A stretch of 64,000 nucleotides of DNA from Desulfocarbo indianensis (GCA_001184205.1 LBMP01000006.1:1-64000), one strand, 5' to 3'. Counted from the first letter of the stretch, positions 52,893 through 61,285 are shown. Program-made: numbers and translations. Notes: a model not told the origin generated them from the sequence alone.

Positions 52893-52985
52893 CGCGCCAT
52901 GCATTTTGCTGCAGAATGCTGCGTTTTGGTGCTTTGCGATGCAGTTAAGTGCTTGAAAACAGGAGGGGTGCGTACTTGCAGGCGT

Positions 52986-53032
52986 CCTGTCACGCCGGAG
53001 GTCGCGAGTTCGAGTCTCGTCGTCCCCGCCAA
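52986..53032 (+). other. tRNA-Asp(GTC) 3' fragment, att core
   Basis: From about 52990 the sequence is the 3' half of a tRNA: loop CTGTCAC with anticodon GTC, variable region, T arm GCGAG-TTCGAGT-CTCGT, then CGTCCCC, G and an encoded CCA. Upstream bases no longer pair as an anticodon stem, so the 5' half is missing. This is the form of an attachment core left by integration into tRNA-Asp. Encoded CCA and this variable region are bacterial in style. Confidence 0.75.
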
Positions 53033-53041
53033 TAATTACAG

Positions 53042-53067
53042 GGGGTTAGCCGATTTCGGCTAGCCCC
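53042..53067 (+). terminator. Hairpin terminator after the tRNA fragment
   Basis: GGGGTTAGCC and GGCTAGCCCC form a stem with a short loop followed by ATTTTTCTTT. It would have ended the original tRNA transcript or serves as the integration-site flank. Confidence 0.7.
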
Positions 53068-53080
53068 ATTTTTCTTTCAG

Positions 53081-53252
53081 GGAGTAGATATGGAGTAGAC
53101 AAAATCCCGTATTTCCCATGCTCTGTCTCTCAAATCACTGCCAAGGTCTTAAAAGCGAGTCTGCCTTAAGACACCCGCACCGTTTTTTTCCCAGAATCAG
53201 TCAAAGGTAATGAGGCGTTCACCAGACCGAAATGGAGTAGATATGGAGTAGA
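53081..53252. repeat. Paired GGAGTAGA repeats
   Basis: GGAGTAGA at 53081, 53092, 53234 and 53245, two pairs with 11-bp spacing, between the tRNA fragment and the integrase. They are probable arm-type sites of the adjacent integrase and differ from the TGGACGTAGG family on the other side. No gene covers 53033-53280. Confidence 0.55.
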
Positions 53253-53280
53253 TGACTTCGCATGTTCCACGGTCTGCCCT

Positions 53281-54375
53281 CTAAGCTTTGGCTTCTCGTC
53301 TTTTAGTTTCCAGCATCTCGCCCAGGCGTTCCATAGCCGATTCTGACTGCTCCCGATCCAAGTGGCTATACCGCAGGAACATGGCCATGGTCTTATGCCC
53401 GGTGAGCTTCATTATGACGGTCCGGCTGACTCCCGCCTTCTGGCAGTTGGTGGCAAAAGTATGCCTGAGGTCGTGGAACCGCCTATGCCCCACTTTTGCC
53501 TTTTCTGCCGCCCTGCTGAAGCTCCTGCCCACTGTGTACTTGCAGATGGTGCTTCCGTCGTTTTGGGTAAAGACCTTTTTCTGACCGCGCTTCTTTCTGA
53601 GCTTGGCCTCAACAAATACACGTCTCAGCTCAGGTATGCTGCTGAGATAGATCACTCTGGGCTCACCGGTTTTGGTATCTTCCGGTGAGAGGTCGAGTGT
53701 CCCATCCTCAAGGTCAACCTGACTCCACTCCAGGTTAAGTATCTCACCCCGCCTCATGCCGGTCAGGTAGCCGGTCATTGCCACGGGCTTCAGGTAATCG
53801 GCCAAATGGTCCAAGATCGCCCTGAATTCCTGATCTGAGATGGTCTGGCCCTTGGGAGGTTCCTTGTACATGCCGCGCCTAGCGAAGGGATTGCTGGTTA
53901 CCATGCCCTGGTCCATGTAGACCCTTCTGCCCAGGGTGACCAGCTTGTTCACCGTTGTTCCAGAGTAAGGTCTCCCGGTCTTCTCTGAGACCGTGCTCTT
54001 CATTCTGATTCTGAAGTTGTCAACCATTAACGGTGTCACTTGATCAGCTTTGTAACCTTCGAAAAAGGCTTTGAGCTGTAGGGACCGGCGCCTGTCATCC
54101 GATGCAGAGGCCTTTGCCTTCATCACCTCCTGGCTGAGTGCCCAGTCCATTAGCTCCGCAAAGGTCATGTCCCGGTTCTGGATGCCCAATTTATCTCGCT
54201 CCAGAAACTCTTCCTGCTTCCTCCTGAGCAGGTCCTGGGCCTTTTTCTTGCTCCAGGATGCCTTTACGGTTTTGTACTTCACCTTGCCGTTAATATCGCG
54301 TTTGTAAGGGTGCTGCACGTACCAAGGGCCCGTGGGCTTGCCATAGTCGTCTTTGTTTTTTCTGAATACACCCAT
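53281..54375 (-). CDS. Tyrosine-family integrase
   Basis: About 364 residues. An SAM-like N-terminal domain (FFEGYKADQVTPLMVDNF) precedes a catalytic domain with TGMRRGEILNLEW (Arg), HDLRHTFATN (HxxR), GHKTMAMFLRYSHLD (His and the Tyr nucleophile). It would integrate an element into the tRNA-Asp site just downstream. ATG 54375 with AAAGGA upstream is chosen; the frame runs on into the IS21 end. Confidence 0.92.
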   Translation of the reverse strand: MGVFRKNKDDYGKPTGPWYVQHPYKRDINGKVKYKTVKASWSKKKAQDLLRRKQEEFLERDKLGIQNRDMTFAELMDWALSQEVMKAKASASDDRRRSLQLKAFFEGYKADQVTPLMVDNFRIRMKSTVSEKTGRPYSGTTVNKLVTLGRRVYMDQGMVTSNPFARRGMYKEPPKGQTISDQEFRAILDHLADYLKPVAMTGYLTGMRRGEILNLEWSQVDLEDGTLDLSPEDTKTGEPRVIYLSSIPELRRVFVEAKLRKKRGQKKVFTQNDGSTICKYTVGRSFSRAAEKAKVGHRRFHDLRHTFATNCQKAGVSRTVIMKLTGHKTMAMFLRYSHLDREQSESAMERLGEMLETKRREAKA

Positions 54376-54597
54376 AAGGCGTTCCTTTCTGTGGAACGCT
54401 AACATGCGTATTCCGCACCAACCCGCCCTTCGAATCCGGAGCAAGGCGCCATTGGATTCCGCTTGAATCCGCCCCTTGAATCCGGAGCATTCCGCCCACC
54501 GATTCCGGAGTAATCCGGCCACATAGTGCATATGTGAAAGCGGCGCTGGTTAACAGCCGGCAGTTAAGCTGCCCTCTATTGATTTGTACTGATGATC

Positions 54598-56045
54598 ATG
54601 GAGGGGCAGATGGCGGCCAAGAGGTTATCCATGCGCAAGATTCGGGAAGTATTGAGACTACGGCACGAGTTGGGGCTAACTCAGGACAAGATAGCCAAGT
54701 CCTGCGGGATAGGCCGTACCACCAGTATTGCGAGCTTTTCCGGCGCTGGCGGGGCCTTTTGAAGGTCTGGATGCGCCAGGATCACCGGGCGGGTGAGAAG
54801 CTGTTTGTGGACTACGCCGGCCAGACGGTGGATGTGATCAACGCCAATACCGGTGAGGTCAAAGAGGCACAGATCTTCGTGGCGGTGCTGGGGGACAGCA
54901 ATTATACCTTCAGCGAAGCCACTTGGAGCCAGAGCCTGACTAACTGGATAGGCTCCCATGAGAGGGCCTTTGCTTTCTTCGGCGGCGTGCCGGAGCTGGT
55001 GATTCCCGACAATCTTAAAAGCGGCGTAAACAAGACTTGCCGCTACGAGCCCGACCTCAATCCCACCTACCAGGACTTTGCCAATCACTACGCAACCGCC
55101 GTGATCCCTGCCCGGGTGCGAAAACCCAAGGACAAGGCCAAGGTGGAGGGTGGGGTTTTGGTGGTGGAGCGCTGGATACTGGCCCGCTTAAGGAAACGGA
55201 CCTTCTTCAGCCTGGACGAATTGAACCAAGCCATAAAAGAGCTTTTGGAGAAGCTCAATAACCAGCCCATGCAACAGCTTAAGCGCAGCAGGCGGGAGCT
55301 GTTTGAAAAGCTGGACCGTCCCGCCATGGGTCCCTTGCCCCTGTTTCCCTTCCCATACGCAGAATGGAAAAAGGCCAAGGTAAACATCGACTATCACATT
55401 GAGCTGGACCGCCACTACTACTCCGTGCCCTATCAGCTGGCCGGCAAACAGCTGGATGTCCGCTTCAGCTCACGAATTGTGGAGTGCTTCCACAAGGGCA
55501 AGAGAGTGGCCAGCCACAGGCGGAGTTTCAAAAAGGGACGCCACACCACCATAGCCGAGCACATGCCCAGGTCCCACAGAGAGTACCTCAAGTGGACCCC
55601 CGAAAGGCTGCTTAACTGGGCTGCCAAGACAGGGCCTGGCTGTGAAGCCCTGTCCAAGTCCATCATGGAAAGCCGGGCCCACCCCCAGCAGGGCTTCAGG
55701 TCGGTGCTGGGCATCATGCGGCTGGCCAAGACCTACGGCGATGACCGCCTGGAGGCGGCGTGTCAGCGGGCTCTGGACATCAATGCCAAGAGCTTTACCA
55801 GCGTTAAATCCATCTTAAAAAACAACAAGGACAAAGAGCTGACCCCTCAAATCATTCAGCCCATGCTGCTCATAGAGCATCAAAATATCAGGGGAAAGGA
55901 CTACTACTCCCCCAAAGAAAAAGGAGAAACCATTCATGCTGACCAATCCAATCATGGACAAGCTGACCGCCATGAGGCTCACCGGAATGGCCAAGGCCTT
56001 GGACGAGCAAGCTCAGATGAACGACAAAGAAAGCCTGTCCTTTGA
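54598..56045 (+). pseudogene. istA: IS21 transposase IstA, frameshifted
   Basis: The N-terminal helix-turn-helix ([19 protein letters not shown], then [17 protein letters not shown]) is in one frame to about 54725. The catalytic part ([43 protein letters not shown]-like DDE core, [14 protein letters not shown]) continues in another frame, with the roughly 75 residues between them absent. A deletion with frameshift has therefore joined the two parts, so full-length transposase is not made. Confidence 0.75.
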
Positions 56046-56691
56046 GGAGCGCCTGGGCCTCATGGCGGACCGAGAGATGACCGAGCGAGAGGACCGACGC
56101 CTGGCCACCAGGCTGAGAAAAGCCAAGCTCAGGGTGTCCGCATCAGTGGAAGACATTGATTCCAGGCATAGACGCGGCCTGGACAAGTCCCTGGTTATGT
56201 CCCTGGCCGCATGTGAATGGATCAAGGGCCGACAGAACCTGATCATCACCGGCCCCACCGGCGTGGGAAAGACATACCTGGCCTGCGCCATGGTCCACAA
56301 GGCCCGCCTCATGGGACACTCCGCCATCTACCGGCGGCTGCCAAACCTGCTCGGGGAAATCTCCATAGCCAAAGCCGACGGCAGCTATCCTAAAAAAATG
56401 GCCGCCTACGCCAAGGCCAGGCTCATCGCCCTGGACGACTGGGGACTTGACCGTCTCACCAGGGAGCAAAGTTTAGATCTTTTAGAATTACTGGAAGACC
56501 GCCATGGCCTCAAATCAACCCTGGTGGCCGCCCAGGTCCCAGTAGAGCACTGGCACGAAATCATAGGTGATCCCACCCTGGCCGACGCCATCCTAGACCG
56601 CCTAGTCCACAGTGCTCACAGGATACAATTTAAAGGAGAATCCATGAGGAAAAAGTACTCGACCTTGACCAAAGAGGATCAAAAAGCGTAA
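55936..56691 (+). CDS. istB: IS21 helper ATPase IstB
   Basis: A 251-residue AAA+ helper: [18 protein letters not shown] (Walker A), [12 protein letters not shown] (Walker B), and a DnaC-like fold ([18 protein letters not shown]). It appears intact, overlapping the end of istA, and would deliver target DNA to the transposase. Confidence 0.9.
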   Translation: MLTNPIMDKLTAMRLTGMAKALDEQAQMNDKESLSFEERLGLMADREMTEREDRRLATRLRKAKLRVSASVEDIDSRHRRGLDKSLVMSLAACEWIKGRQNLIITGPTGVGKTYLACAMVHKARLMGHSAIYRRLPNLLGEISIAKADGSYPKKMAAYAKARLIALDDWGLDRLTREQSLDLLELLEDRHGLKSTLVAAQVPVEHWHEIIGDPTLADAILDRLVHSAHRIQFKGESMRKKYSTLTKEDQKA

Positions 56692-56749
56692 ATCAAAATA
56701 CCAGCGTCGCTTCGCTCCGATTAAGTGGCCCCCTTGCCCCGGATTGCCA

Positions 56750-57054
56750 CGACGCCTTGGAACGGATCAGGGAGGCGGAATCAGCGGAATACGCAACTGT
56801 GGAAGCTCTGCAAAGAATGGGGTTTATCCGTAATCGCCGATGTACATGTGCACCCCGGAAGCTCACAACAAAGTGAATTAGATAAAGCTTACCCCATGAT
56901 TGCCCGTGCCGGGCACTTGGCATTAATTTTACCTAATTTTGCAGCCCCGCCTGTACACCGCTTTGAAATGGGAATATACCGTTATGAAGGTGCCAAGCGC
57001 TGGCATGCCGTACCGGTACGCGACCGTCAGGCATTTTTTTATATTGGCCTATAG
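56750..57054 (+). pseudogene. JAB-domain remnant cut by IS21
   Basis: The reading frame ends in LWKLCKEWGLSVIADVHVHPGSSQQSELDKAYPMIARAGH, where HVHPGSSQQSELD fits the JAMM motif H-x-H-x7-S-x2-D. The upstream part was lost to the IS21 insertion or a frameshift near 56800. A JAB/MPN peptidase of a second ubiquitin-like locus, no longer complete. Confidence 0.6.
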
Positions 57055-57062
57055 GAGGAGTC

Positions 57063-58248
57063 ATGCCTGATTTCGCAATCGAAGAAACAGTAAATCGCCT
57101 AGCTAAACGGGCTCTTGATACGGGGGAAGCCGCTAGCATCCCCGAGGCGGATGCATTGCTGCACAGTTATCGCTTGGCCTTTGTGATTGGAGAGCAAGAG
57201 GCCAGCCAGGCACAACACCAGGCCGCGTTGCTAACCGGGGTCAACCTGGCACGAAGGTCGTTTCTCGGTGGGGTGTCAGTACAAGGGAACTTGATGTTCC
57301 CCTGCTGGTGCCGATGCCTCTGGGGAAAACCCTTAACGAAGCGGTACGTGCTCTGCAAGGCGGCCCTGGACTTGCCCCGGAAGGGGTGCCCCTTGTAGCG
57401 ATAGGAGGAAGTCCAAGGCCAAGAAGGGAGGCTTTCCAGATAAGAACCGAATACTCTGGTTGGCGAGGCGGTGTGCTTCCCGCCCACTCAGATTTTCCGG
57501 TGAAGGGTGGGACCGGAACTCCTTTGGCCGCCATGTTGGCTGCCGCCGTCGCGGTCAACGAGGCATTCATGCACGTATCCGACGGCACTCCTGTAGCTGG
57601 AAAACGCTCGGTGAGCCTTTCCTTGTGGGAGCCTGCGCCGAATGTGGACTGGCTTGAGGAAGATGACCGCGAACCAGAAATCGCTTACCTGCCCAATCAA
57701 CTTTGGCTGATTGGTCTTGGACACCTTGGGCAAGCTTACCTATGGGGGCTTGGCTTACTGTCCTTTTCCGACGACAAAATAACGAACCCTCGGTCGCGCT
57801 CTGTGGGCTCGACAATGCCCTGGGCCGCAAAGCTCTTGATCAAGTGGGGTTTGATTTAGTGGTCGAGGCCGGGCTTGGACATGGCCACAATGATTTCCGA
57901 ACCATGCGGCTCCACACACTGCCAGCCCAACGAAAAGCATCCGAAATCTGGAAGAGCAGCAAGCCCAAAACAATAATTGCTGAACAAACGGCTTACAAAA
58001 AGCTTTTGGCTGATGGTGACCTGGATCGCTGCGGCGTTACGGTATTGGCAGGTAAGGCCGTTGGCGCCCATCTCGTAGGAGCTATCGCGGCTACGCTGGC
58101 TTTGGCAGAAGTCCTGCGGCTCCTGCATGGTGGCCCCCTACACCAACTGATCGATATAGATCTACAAAGTATGGATCGTCGAGCGGTGGTTCGTCAATCA
58201 AGGGATTTCAGCAGCTTTAACCCAGGATTTACGTTATCTGACAACTAA
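57063..58248 (+). pseudogene. E1/ThiF-like gene, frameshifted
   Basis: E1 content is spread over three frames. 57063-57300 gives FAIEETVNRLAKRALDTG and a Cys-poor lead; 57308-57740 gives LPNQLWLIGLGHLGQAYLWGLGLL with the GxGxxG nucleotide loop; 57740-58248 gives LTVLFRRQNNEPS through GRKALDQVGFDLVVEAGLGH and VGAHLVGAIAATLALAEVLRLL. At least two frameshifts break it. It follows the JAB remnant by 8 bp, so the pair was once an operon. Confidence 0.65.
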
Positions 58249-58262
58249 TGCATGCTTAGATA

Positions 58263-58724
58263 ATGTTGACAGTCTGCTCACTGCAACCGTGCACCTATCT
58301 ATGGTTAGAATCAGAAGGCAGCACATCGCCTATCAGTGAGCAGGTTACGGCACTTCATGTGCTACAGAATTTGGTCTGGACCGAGGCGGTGAATGTGCGC
58401 GGCAAATCCCGGGCCAAAACCCGTGAGGCTTTGAAGGTGGTGGGCCTCCCCAAAGACGCCCGGCTGCTGGCCGAAGTCATGAGAGACCGTGATACGTGGC
58501 AACGTTGCTGCATGGACCTCTTCTTGGGCCTGAAAAAAGAAATGGACAGTCGCGGCCAGTTAAAAAAGCTTCGCTTTCTCCAATACACCATGGGGCAGGA
58601 GATTGTCTTTGACTCGTTTTTCAGGTCGGCCGAAGGAACAGTGTGTCTAGGATGGGGTAGCTCCAGGCAGGGCGGCATCACACCGCCTTGTCCTCTTTGG
58701 GAAAGAGACCCTGTTCCAGCTTGA
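58263..58724 (+). CDS. Hypothetical protein
   Basis: A 153-residue protein, start uncertain (GTG and ATG choices in the first 40 codons). The core LLAEVMRDRDTWQRCCMDLFLGLKKEMD and KLRFLQYTMGQEIVF is helical. Unrecognised. Its last 45 bp overlap the convergent gene at 58678, so its true end may be earlier in the protein. Confidence 0.4.
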   Translation: MLTVCSLQPCTYLWLESEGSTSPISEQVTALHVLQNLVWTEAVNVRGKSRAKTREALKVVGLPKDARLLAEVMRDRDTWQRCCMDLFLGLKKEMDSRGQLKKLRFLQYTMGQEIVFDSFFRSAEGTVCLGWGSSRQGGITPPCPLWERDPVPA

Positions 58725-59349
58725 TGAGATGAACCAGGCGTTTTCCCCGGCCCTTAATTGAGGCCGTAATGTTGATCGTGTTTCTTAAATCACGCCGGGC
58801 CCTGGACACAAAGGGGACCGCATCGCGCATGTAGGGAGAACGTCTCAGAAAATGGGCAGCCTCAGCCAGGTTTTTGTTAAACGATCTTAAGTTGAGGCCC
58901 ATTTTACGTTCCAGGTTTCGCACGGCGTGCTCTGTGAGGACGATCTGTTCCTGTAATTGAAGCTCGGCCCTATGGCCCTTTTGTTCCTTGCATTGGTTTT
59001 TCTTAAAAGGAGCTTTTTCTGCCTGCAATTGGTGTTGGGCAAGTATCGTGATGCGCTTGAAAACCGTGTCCAATTTGACCATATTACCTCTGAAAAGATT
59101 TTCCGTGCCCATCATGGCCTCAAAATGCCTGGCCATATCCTCGTGGCTTGGCTGGGAGACTCGAAATATGCCGGTTTTTAGGCTGGTTTCCAACTCGGCC
59201 AGATATCGGACTATCTCTTCCAGGATGGTGACTTCGGTCATGGTGAGAGGAATGGTTTTCCATGTCAGTATGCGGTCTTCGGCTTTGTCCAAGGAGGCCT
59301 CCTGCTTGATAGCCTTGTCGTCTATGGAGTGCAGTATGGCGATTCCCAT
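58678..59349 (-). CDS. Coiled-coil protein (paralogue of 8.2-kb gene)
   Basis: A 223-residue helical protein. The sequence NLFRGNMVKLDTVFKRITIL, LNLRSFNKNLAEAAHFLRRSPY and DAVPFVSRARRDLRNTINITA matches the same-ordered motifs in the coiled-coil half of the protein at 8225-9409, without membrane segments. ATG 59349 lies about 26 bp from a TATA-like box and has no ribosome site, suggesting a leaderless message. Function unknown. Confidence 0.65.
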   Translation of the reverse strand: MGIAILHSIDDKAIKQEASLDKAEDRILTWKTIPLTMTEVTILEEIVRYLAELETSLKTGIFRVSQPSHEDMARHFEAMMGTENLFRGNMVKLDTVFKRITILAQHQLQAEKAPFKKNQCKEQKGHRAELQLQEQIVLTEHAVRNLERKMGLNLRSFNKNLAEAAHFLRRSPYMRDAVPFVSRARRDLRNTINITASIKGRGKRLVHLIKLEQGLFPKEDKAV

Positions 59350-59370
59350 GAGCAACCGTGAGCAATCCCG

Positions 59371-59390
59371 ATATTAATAGCTTTCGTTTT
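59371..59390 (-). promoter_or_regulatory. CGAAA/TATA-type promoter
   Basis: Minus strand: AACGAAAGC followed by TATTAATATCGG, box centred near 59375 and 26 bp before the ATG at 59349. Confidence 0.5.
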
Positions 59391-59395
59391 ATGCC

Positions 59396-59632
59396 TCACG
59401 ATATGGTCTCATGAGGTTCATTCCGTTCATGAAAGCCCATCTCCGATTCCAGAATACGGCGCTCAAGGTCCCGAGCCTCCTGCCTAATTTTTTCTGCAAT
59501 CATTGTTTCCTCTTCCTGGTCTCCTCGGAGAAATGCGGGCAGCTTTTTCAGACGGACAATTTCGCGGTGGGAGTTACGCAGCATGAGCCTCAGATCGCGT
59601 AGCCGATGGATGTCTGTGAGGGTAACTTTCAC
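59396..59632 (-). CDS. Small helical protein (paralogue of 30.8-kb gene)
   Basis: A 78-residue protein starting at GTG in a GTGA overlap with the zinc-ribbon gene stop. The core DIHRLRDLRLMLRNSHREI parallels that of the 82-residue protein at 30763-31011. Highly charged, probably an alpha-helical hairpin. Its role is unknown. Confidence 0.6.
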   Translation of the reverse strand: MKVTLTDIHRLRDLRLMLRNSHREIVRLKKLPAFLRGDQEEETMIAEKIRQEARDLERRILESEMGFHERNEPHETIS

Positions 59633-59775
59633 AGGATCACCTTTTTGCGCGTAACGTATTTCCGGTCGCACATGCAGCATCGGCGCAGCCGCACCTTGCC
59701 GTCTTTCAAAATTCGATATCCTTTCCAGATCGATTTGACGCCGCCATAGTAGGGGCATTTGTATGGACGAGCCAT
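59629..59775 (-). CDS. Zinc-ribbon-like protein with altered Cys
   Basis: A 48-residue protein closely related to the one at 31012-31155 (MARPYKCPYYGG, then WKGYRILKDGKVRLRRCC and CDRKY). The second Cys of the first pair has become Tyr (CPYY), so the zinc site may be lost or rearranged. SD-like GAGGT lies upstream of its ATG at 59775. It is divergent from a lipoprotein gene, as in the first copy. Confidence 0.65.
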   Translation of the reverse strand: MARPYKCPYYGGVKSIWKGYRILKDGKVRLRRCCMCDRKYVTRKKVIL

Positions 59776-59807
59776 TTGAAATTACCTCGCAAGAGATAAG
59801 GTGAGAC

Positions 59808-59858
59808 CAATATAAAAAGCTTTCGTTTGGTCCCGGGACCGGAAAATATTTAAACAAG
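59808..59858. promoter_or_regulatory. Divergent promoters around GGTCCCGGGACC
   Basis: A perfect palindrome GGTCCCGGGACC (59829-59840) lies between two CGAAA/TATA-type promoters: minus AAACGAAAGCTTTTTATATTGG (box near 59813) and plus GGAAAATATTTAAAC (box near 59850), the latter about 28 bp before the ATG at 59878. The layout equals the 31.2-kb intergenic region. Confidence 0.65.
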
Positions 59859-59877
59859 AGGGGCTTCACTTCACCTC

Positions 59878-60393
59878 ATGAAATATGAAACTTGGTGGAA
59901 TACCGCCACGATGCTGGCTTGTTTGCTGGCTGGGGGCTGTGAGCAAAGCCATAGCCCGGACGGCACTGACCCGGGCTTGGCTATCCAGCACCAGGAGGTC
60001 TCCAGCCTCACTGGGCAGGGCAATGGCGGCGCTCCCCGGACGGGCGGGCTGCTGTTCAACCTTTCGGGCTTTATGACCGCCGCTGTTCGTCCCAATAGCA
60101 GCGTGTTTTTATTCTCGCTCAACAACCTGTCATTCAATGAGACACTGGTTGCCATTCGCCTAAACCAGCCCATGAATCGGGCCTCAATCACATCGGCAAG
60201 CACCTTTTCGTTTGCCAATATATCTGCTGGCTCCTATGCTATCGCGACTCTGGCCACACACTTTTCACGTGACCAACAAGGCTTTCCCGTGATTAACGAA
60301 TTCAATCACAGTGGCCAAGTAGGCCGCCAAATGTGGCACGGCGGCGACAGCAAGTTTTCAGTGGCCGTCTTCTCAATCACGCCTATGTCCTGA
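59878..60393 (+). CDS. Predicted lipoprotein (paralogue of 31.3-kb gene)
   Basis: A 171-residue protein with signal and lipobox LLAGGC (Cys21). The mature region (SSVFLFSLNNLSFNETL, GSYAIATLATHF, QGFPVINEFNHSG, WHGGDSKFSV) corresponds to the lipoprotein at 31268-31792. It has no ribosome site and a TATA-like box about 28 bp before its ATG. Role unknown; probably an envelope protein of the element. Confidence 0.75.
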   Translation: MKYETWWNTATMLACLLAGGCEQSHSPDGTDPGLAIQHQEVSSLTGQGNGGAPRTGGLLFNLSGFMTAAVRPNSSVFLFSLNNLSFNETLVAIRLNQPMNRASITSASTFSFANISAGSYAIATLATHFSRDQQGFPVINEFNHSGQVGRQMWHGGDSKFSVAVFSITPMS

Positions 60394-60479
60394 CCTGAAT
60401 GATGACTTTTCCGCTTAAGATTTCTCAGAAGAAATTGACATTGTGGGTGAAAGCAATAAAACCACGGAAAGGAACGAAC

Positions 60480-60779
60480 ATGCGTTTCAATACCTTTTAT
60501 GAGCCTGATTTCGACCCCACCGAGAGAATCTGGAAGGAAACGCTTTCGGAGAAGCGCCGGGAGCATGAGGACATTGAGCAGAGCCTCCTAGAGCAACGGG
60601 ACCTGGAGCAGCTGCATGAGGCCGGCCCCGAATACCCTGATGAGCGCGCTGAGATAGAAATGGCCATATTAAGCATTCAGGAACCGGACGCGGAAGACGA
60701 GATGCGCGAGGTGGAGGAAGCCATTCGGGAGCAGCAAGTTGACGACCTGTCTGACCTGCTGCCCGAGCGGATTCTGTGA
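60480..60779 (+). CDS. Hypothetical acidic protein
   Basis: About 99 residues, with many Glu/Asp (DIEQSLLEQRDLEQL, EIEMAILSIQEPDAEDEM). Start at ATG 60480, preceded by AAGGAACGAAC; longer frames reach 60399. Helical coiled-coil-like. No family. Confidence 0.5.
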   Translation: MRFNTFYEPDFDPTERIWKETLSEKRREHEDIEQSLLEQRDLEQLHEAGPEYPDERAEIEMAILSIQEPDAEDEMREVEEAIREQQVDDLSDLLPERIL

Positions 60780-60794
60780 GTCAGGAGCGAATGC

Positions 60795-61184
60795 TCATTT
60801 CCCATGGGCCGGGCTGACGTGGATTTCCCGCTCCATGGAATCGGCGATCTCGGTGAACAGGTTGTAAGTGGCGACCACCCGCTTCTTAAAAGCCTCCCGG
60901 TTGTCGTGCCAGACATCGTGGCCTCTACTGGTCCAAAGCCGAAAGCACACCTTCATGGCCAAGCCCAGGCGTACATGGTTGACCCGGCTGGCGTTGGTGC
61001 GGTTGCCGGGGACAAATTCCGAATTACGTTTTTGCGCCAGCAGCTCACCGATCATGCATGAAGCCTGCCAGTTGGTCAAATCCTGGGGCAAATCGCCTTC
61101 CACTACTCCGGTTTCTGCCTGGAGTCTGCGGATGTAGCCTATCTGCTGGCTGGACGCCGGCCGGTCGTGGGTTTGGGAAGTCAT
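60795..61184 (-). CDS. Hypothetical protein
   Basis: A 129-residue protein. The first 45 residues (SSQQIGYIRRLQAETGV, LPQDLTNWQASCMIGELL) resemble a small helical domain found near plasmid topoisomerase or ssDNA-binding proteins; the rest is unrecognised. The gene is preceded by a strong hairpin. Function not assigned. Confidence 0.5.
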   Translation of the reverse strand: MTSQTHDRPASSQQIGYIRRLQAETGVVEGDLPQDLTNWQASCMIGELLAQKRNSEFVPGNRTNASRVNHVRLGLAMKVCFRLWTSRGHDVWHDNREAFKKRVVATYNLFTEIADSMEREIHVSPAHGK

Positions 61185-61214
61185 ATTGTTTCACCTCTGG
61201 GTCCACCTTTTTCG

Positions 61215-61248
61215 GCAGACCTCTTCTCGCTACAAGGAAGAGGTCTGC
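61215..61248. promoter_or_regulatory. Perfect 12-bp hairpin in leader region
   Basis: GCAGACCTCTTC (61215-61226) and GAAGAGGTCTGC (61237-61248) form a perfect stem with a 10-base loop, in the leader of the gene ending at 61184. It could be an operator or an attenuator; it has no T run typical of a terminator on the minus strand. Confidence 0.4.
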
Positions 61249-61285
61249 AAAACAAAATTCCATTTCCTGCTTAAGATTCGCCTGC

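Larger units (their letters stand above)
54405..56749 (+). mobile_element. IS21-family insertion sequence (damaged)
   Basis: The ends carry repeated ATTCCGG/GAATCCGGAGC motifs (54410-54525 left; GGCCCCCTTGCCCCGGATTGCCA right, to about 56749), both starting TG and ending CA. Inside are istA and istB. No obvious target-site duplication (left TAACA, right CGACG), so boundaries are approximate. The left end abuts the integrase and the right end cuts into a JAB gene. Confidence 0.7.

Noticed and set aside
52835-53032. Minus-strand frame with TRLELATSG
   Set aside because: This stretch is a common false translation across tRNA-type att sites; the DNA is the tRNA-Asp fragment.
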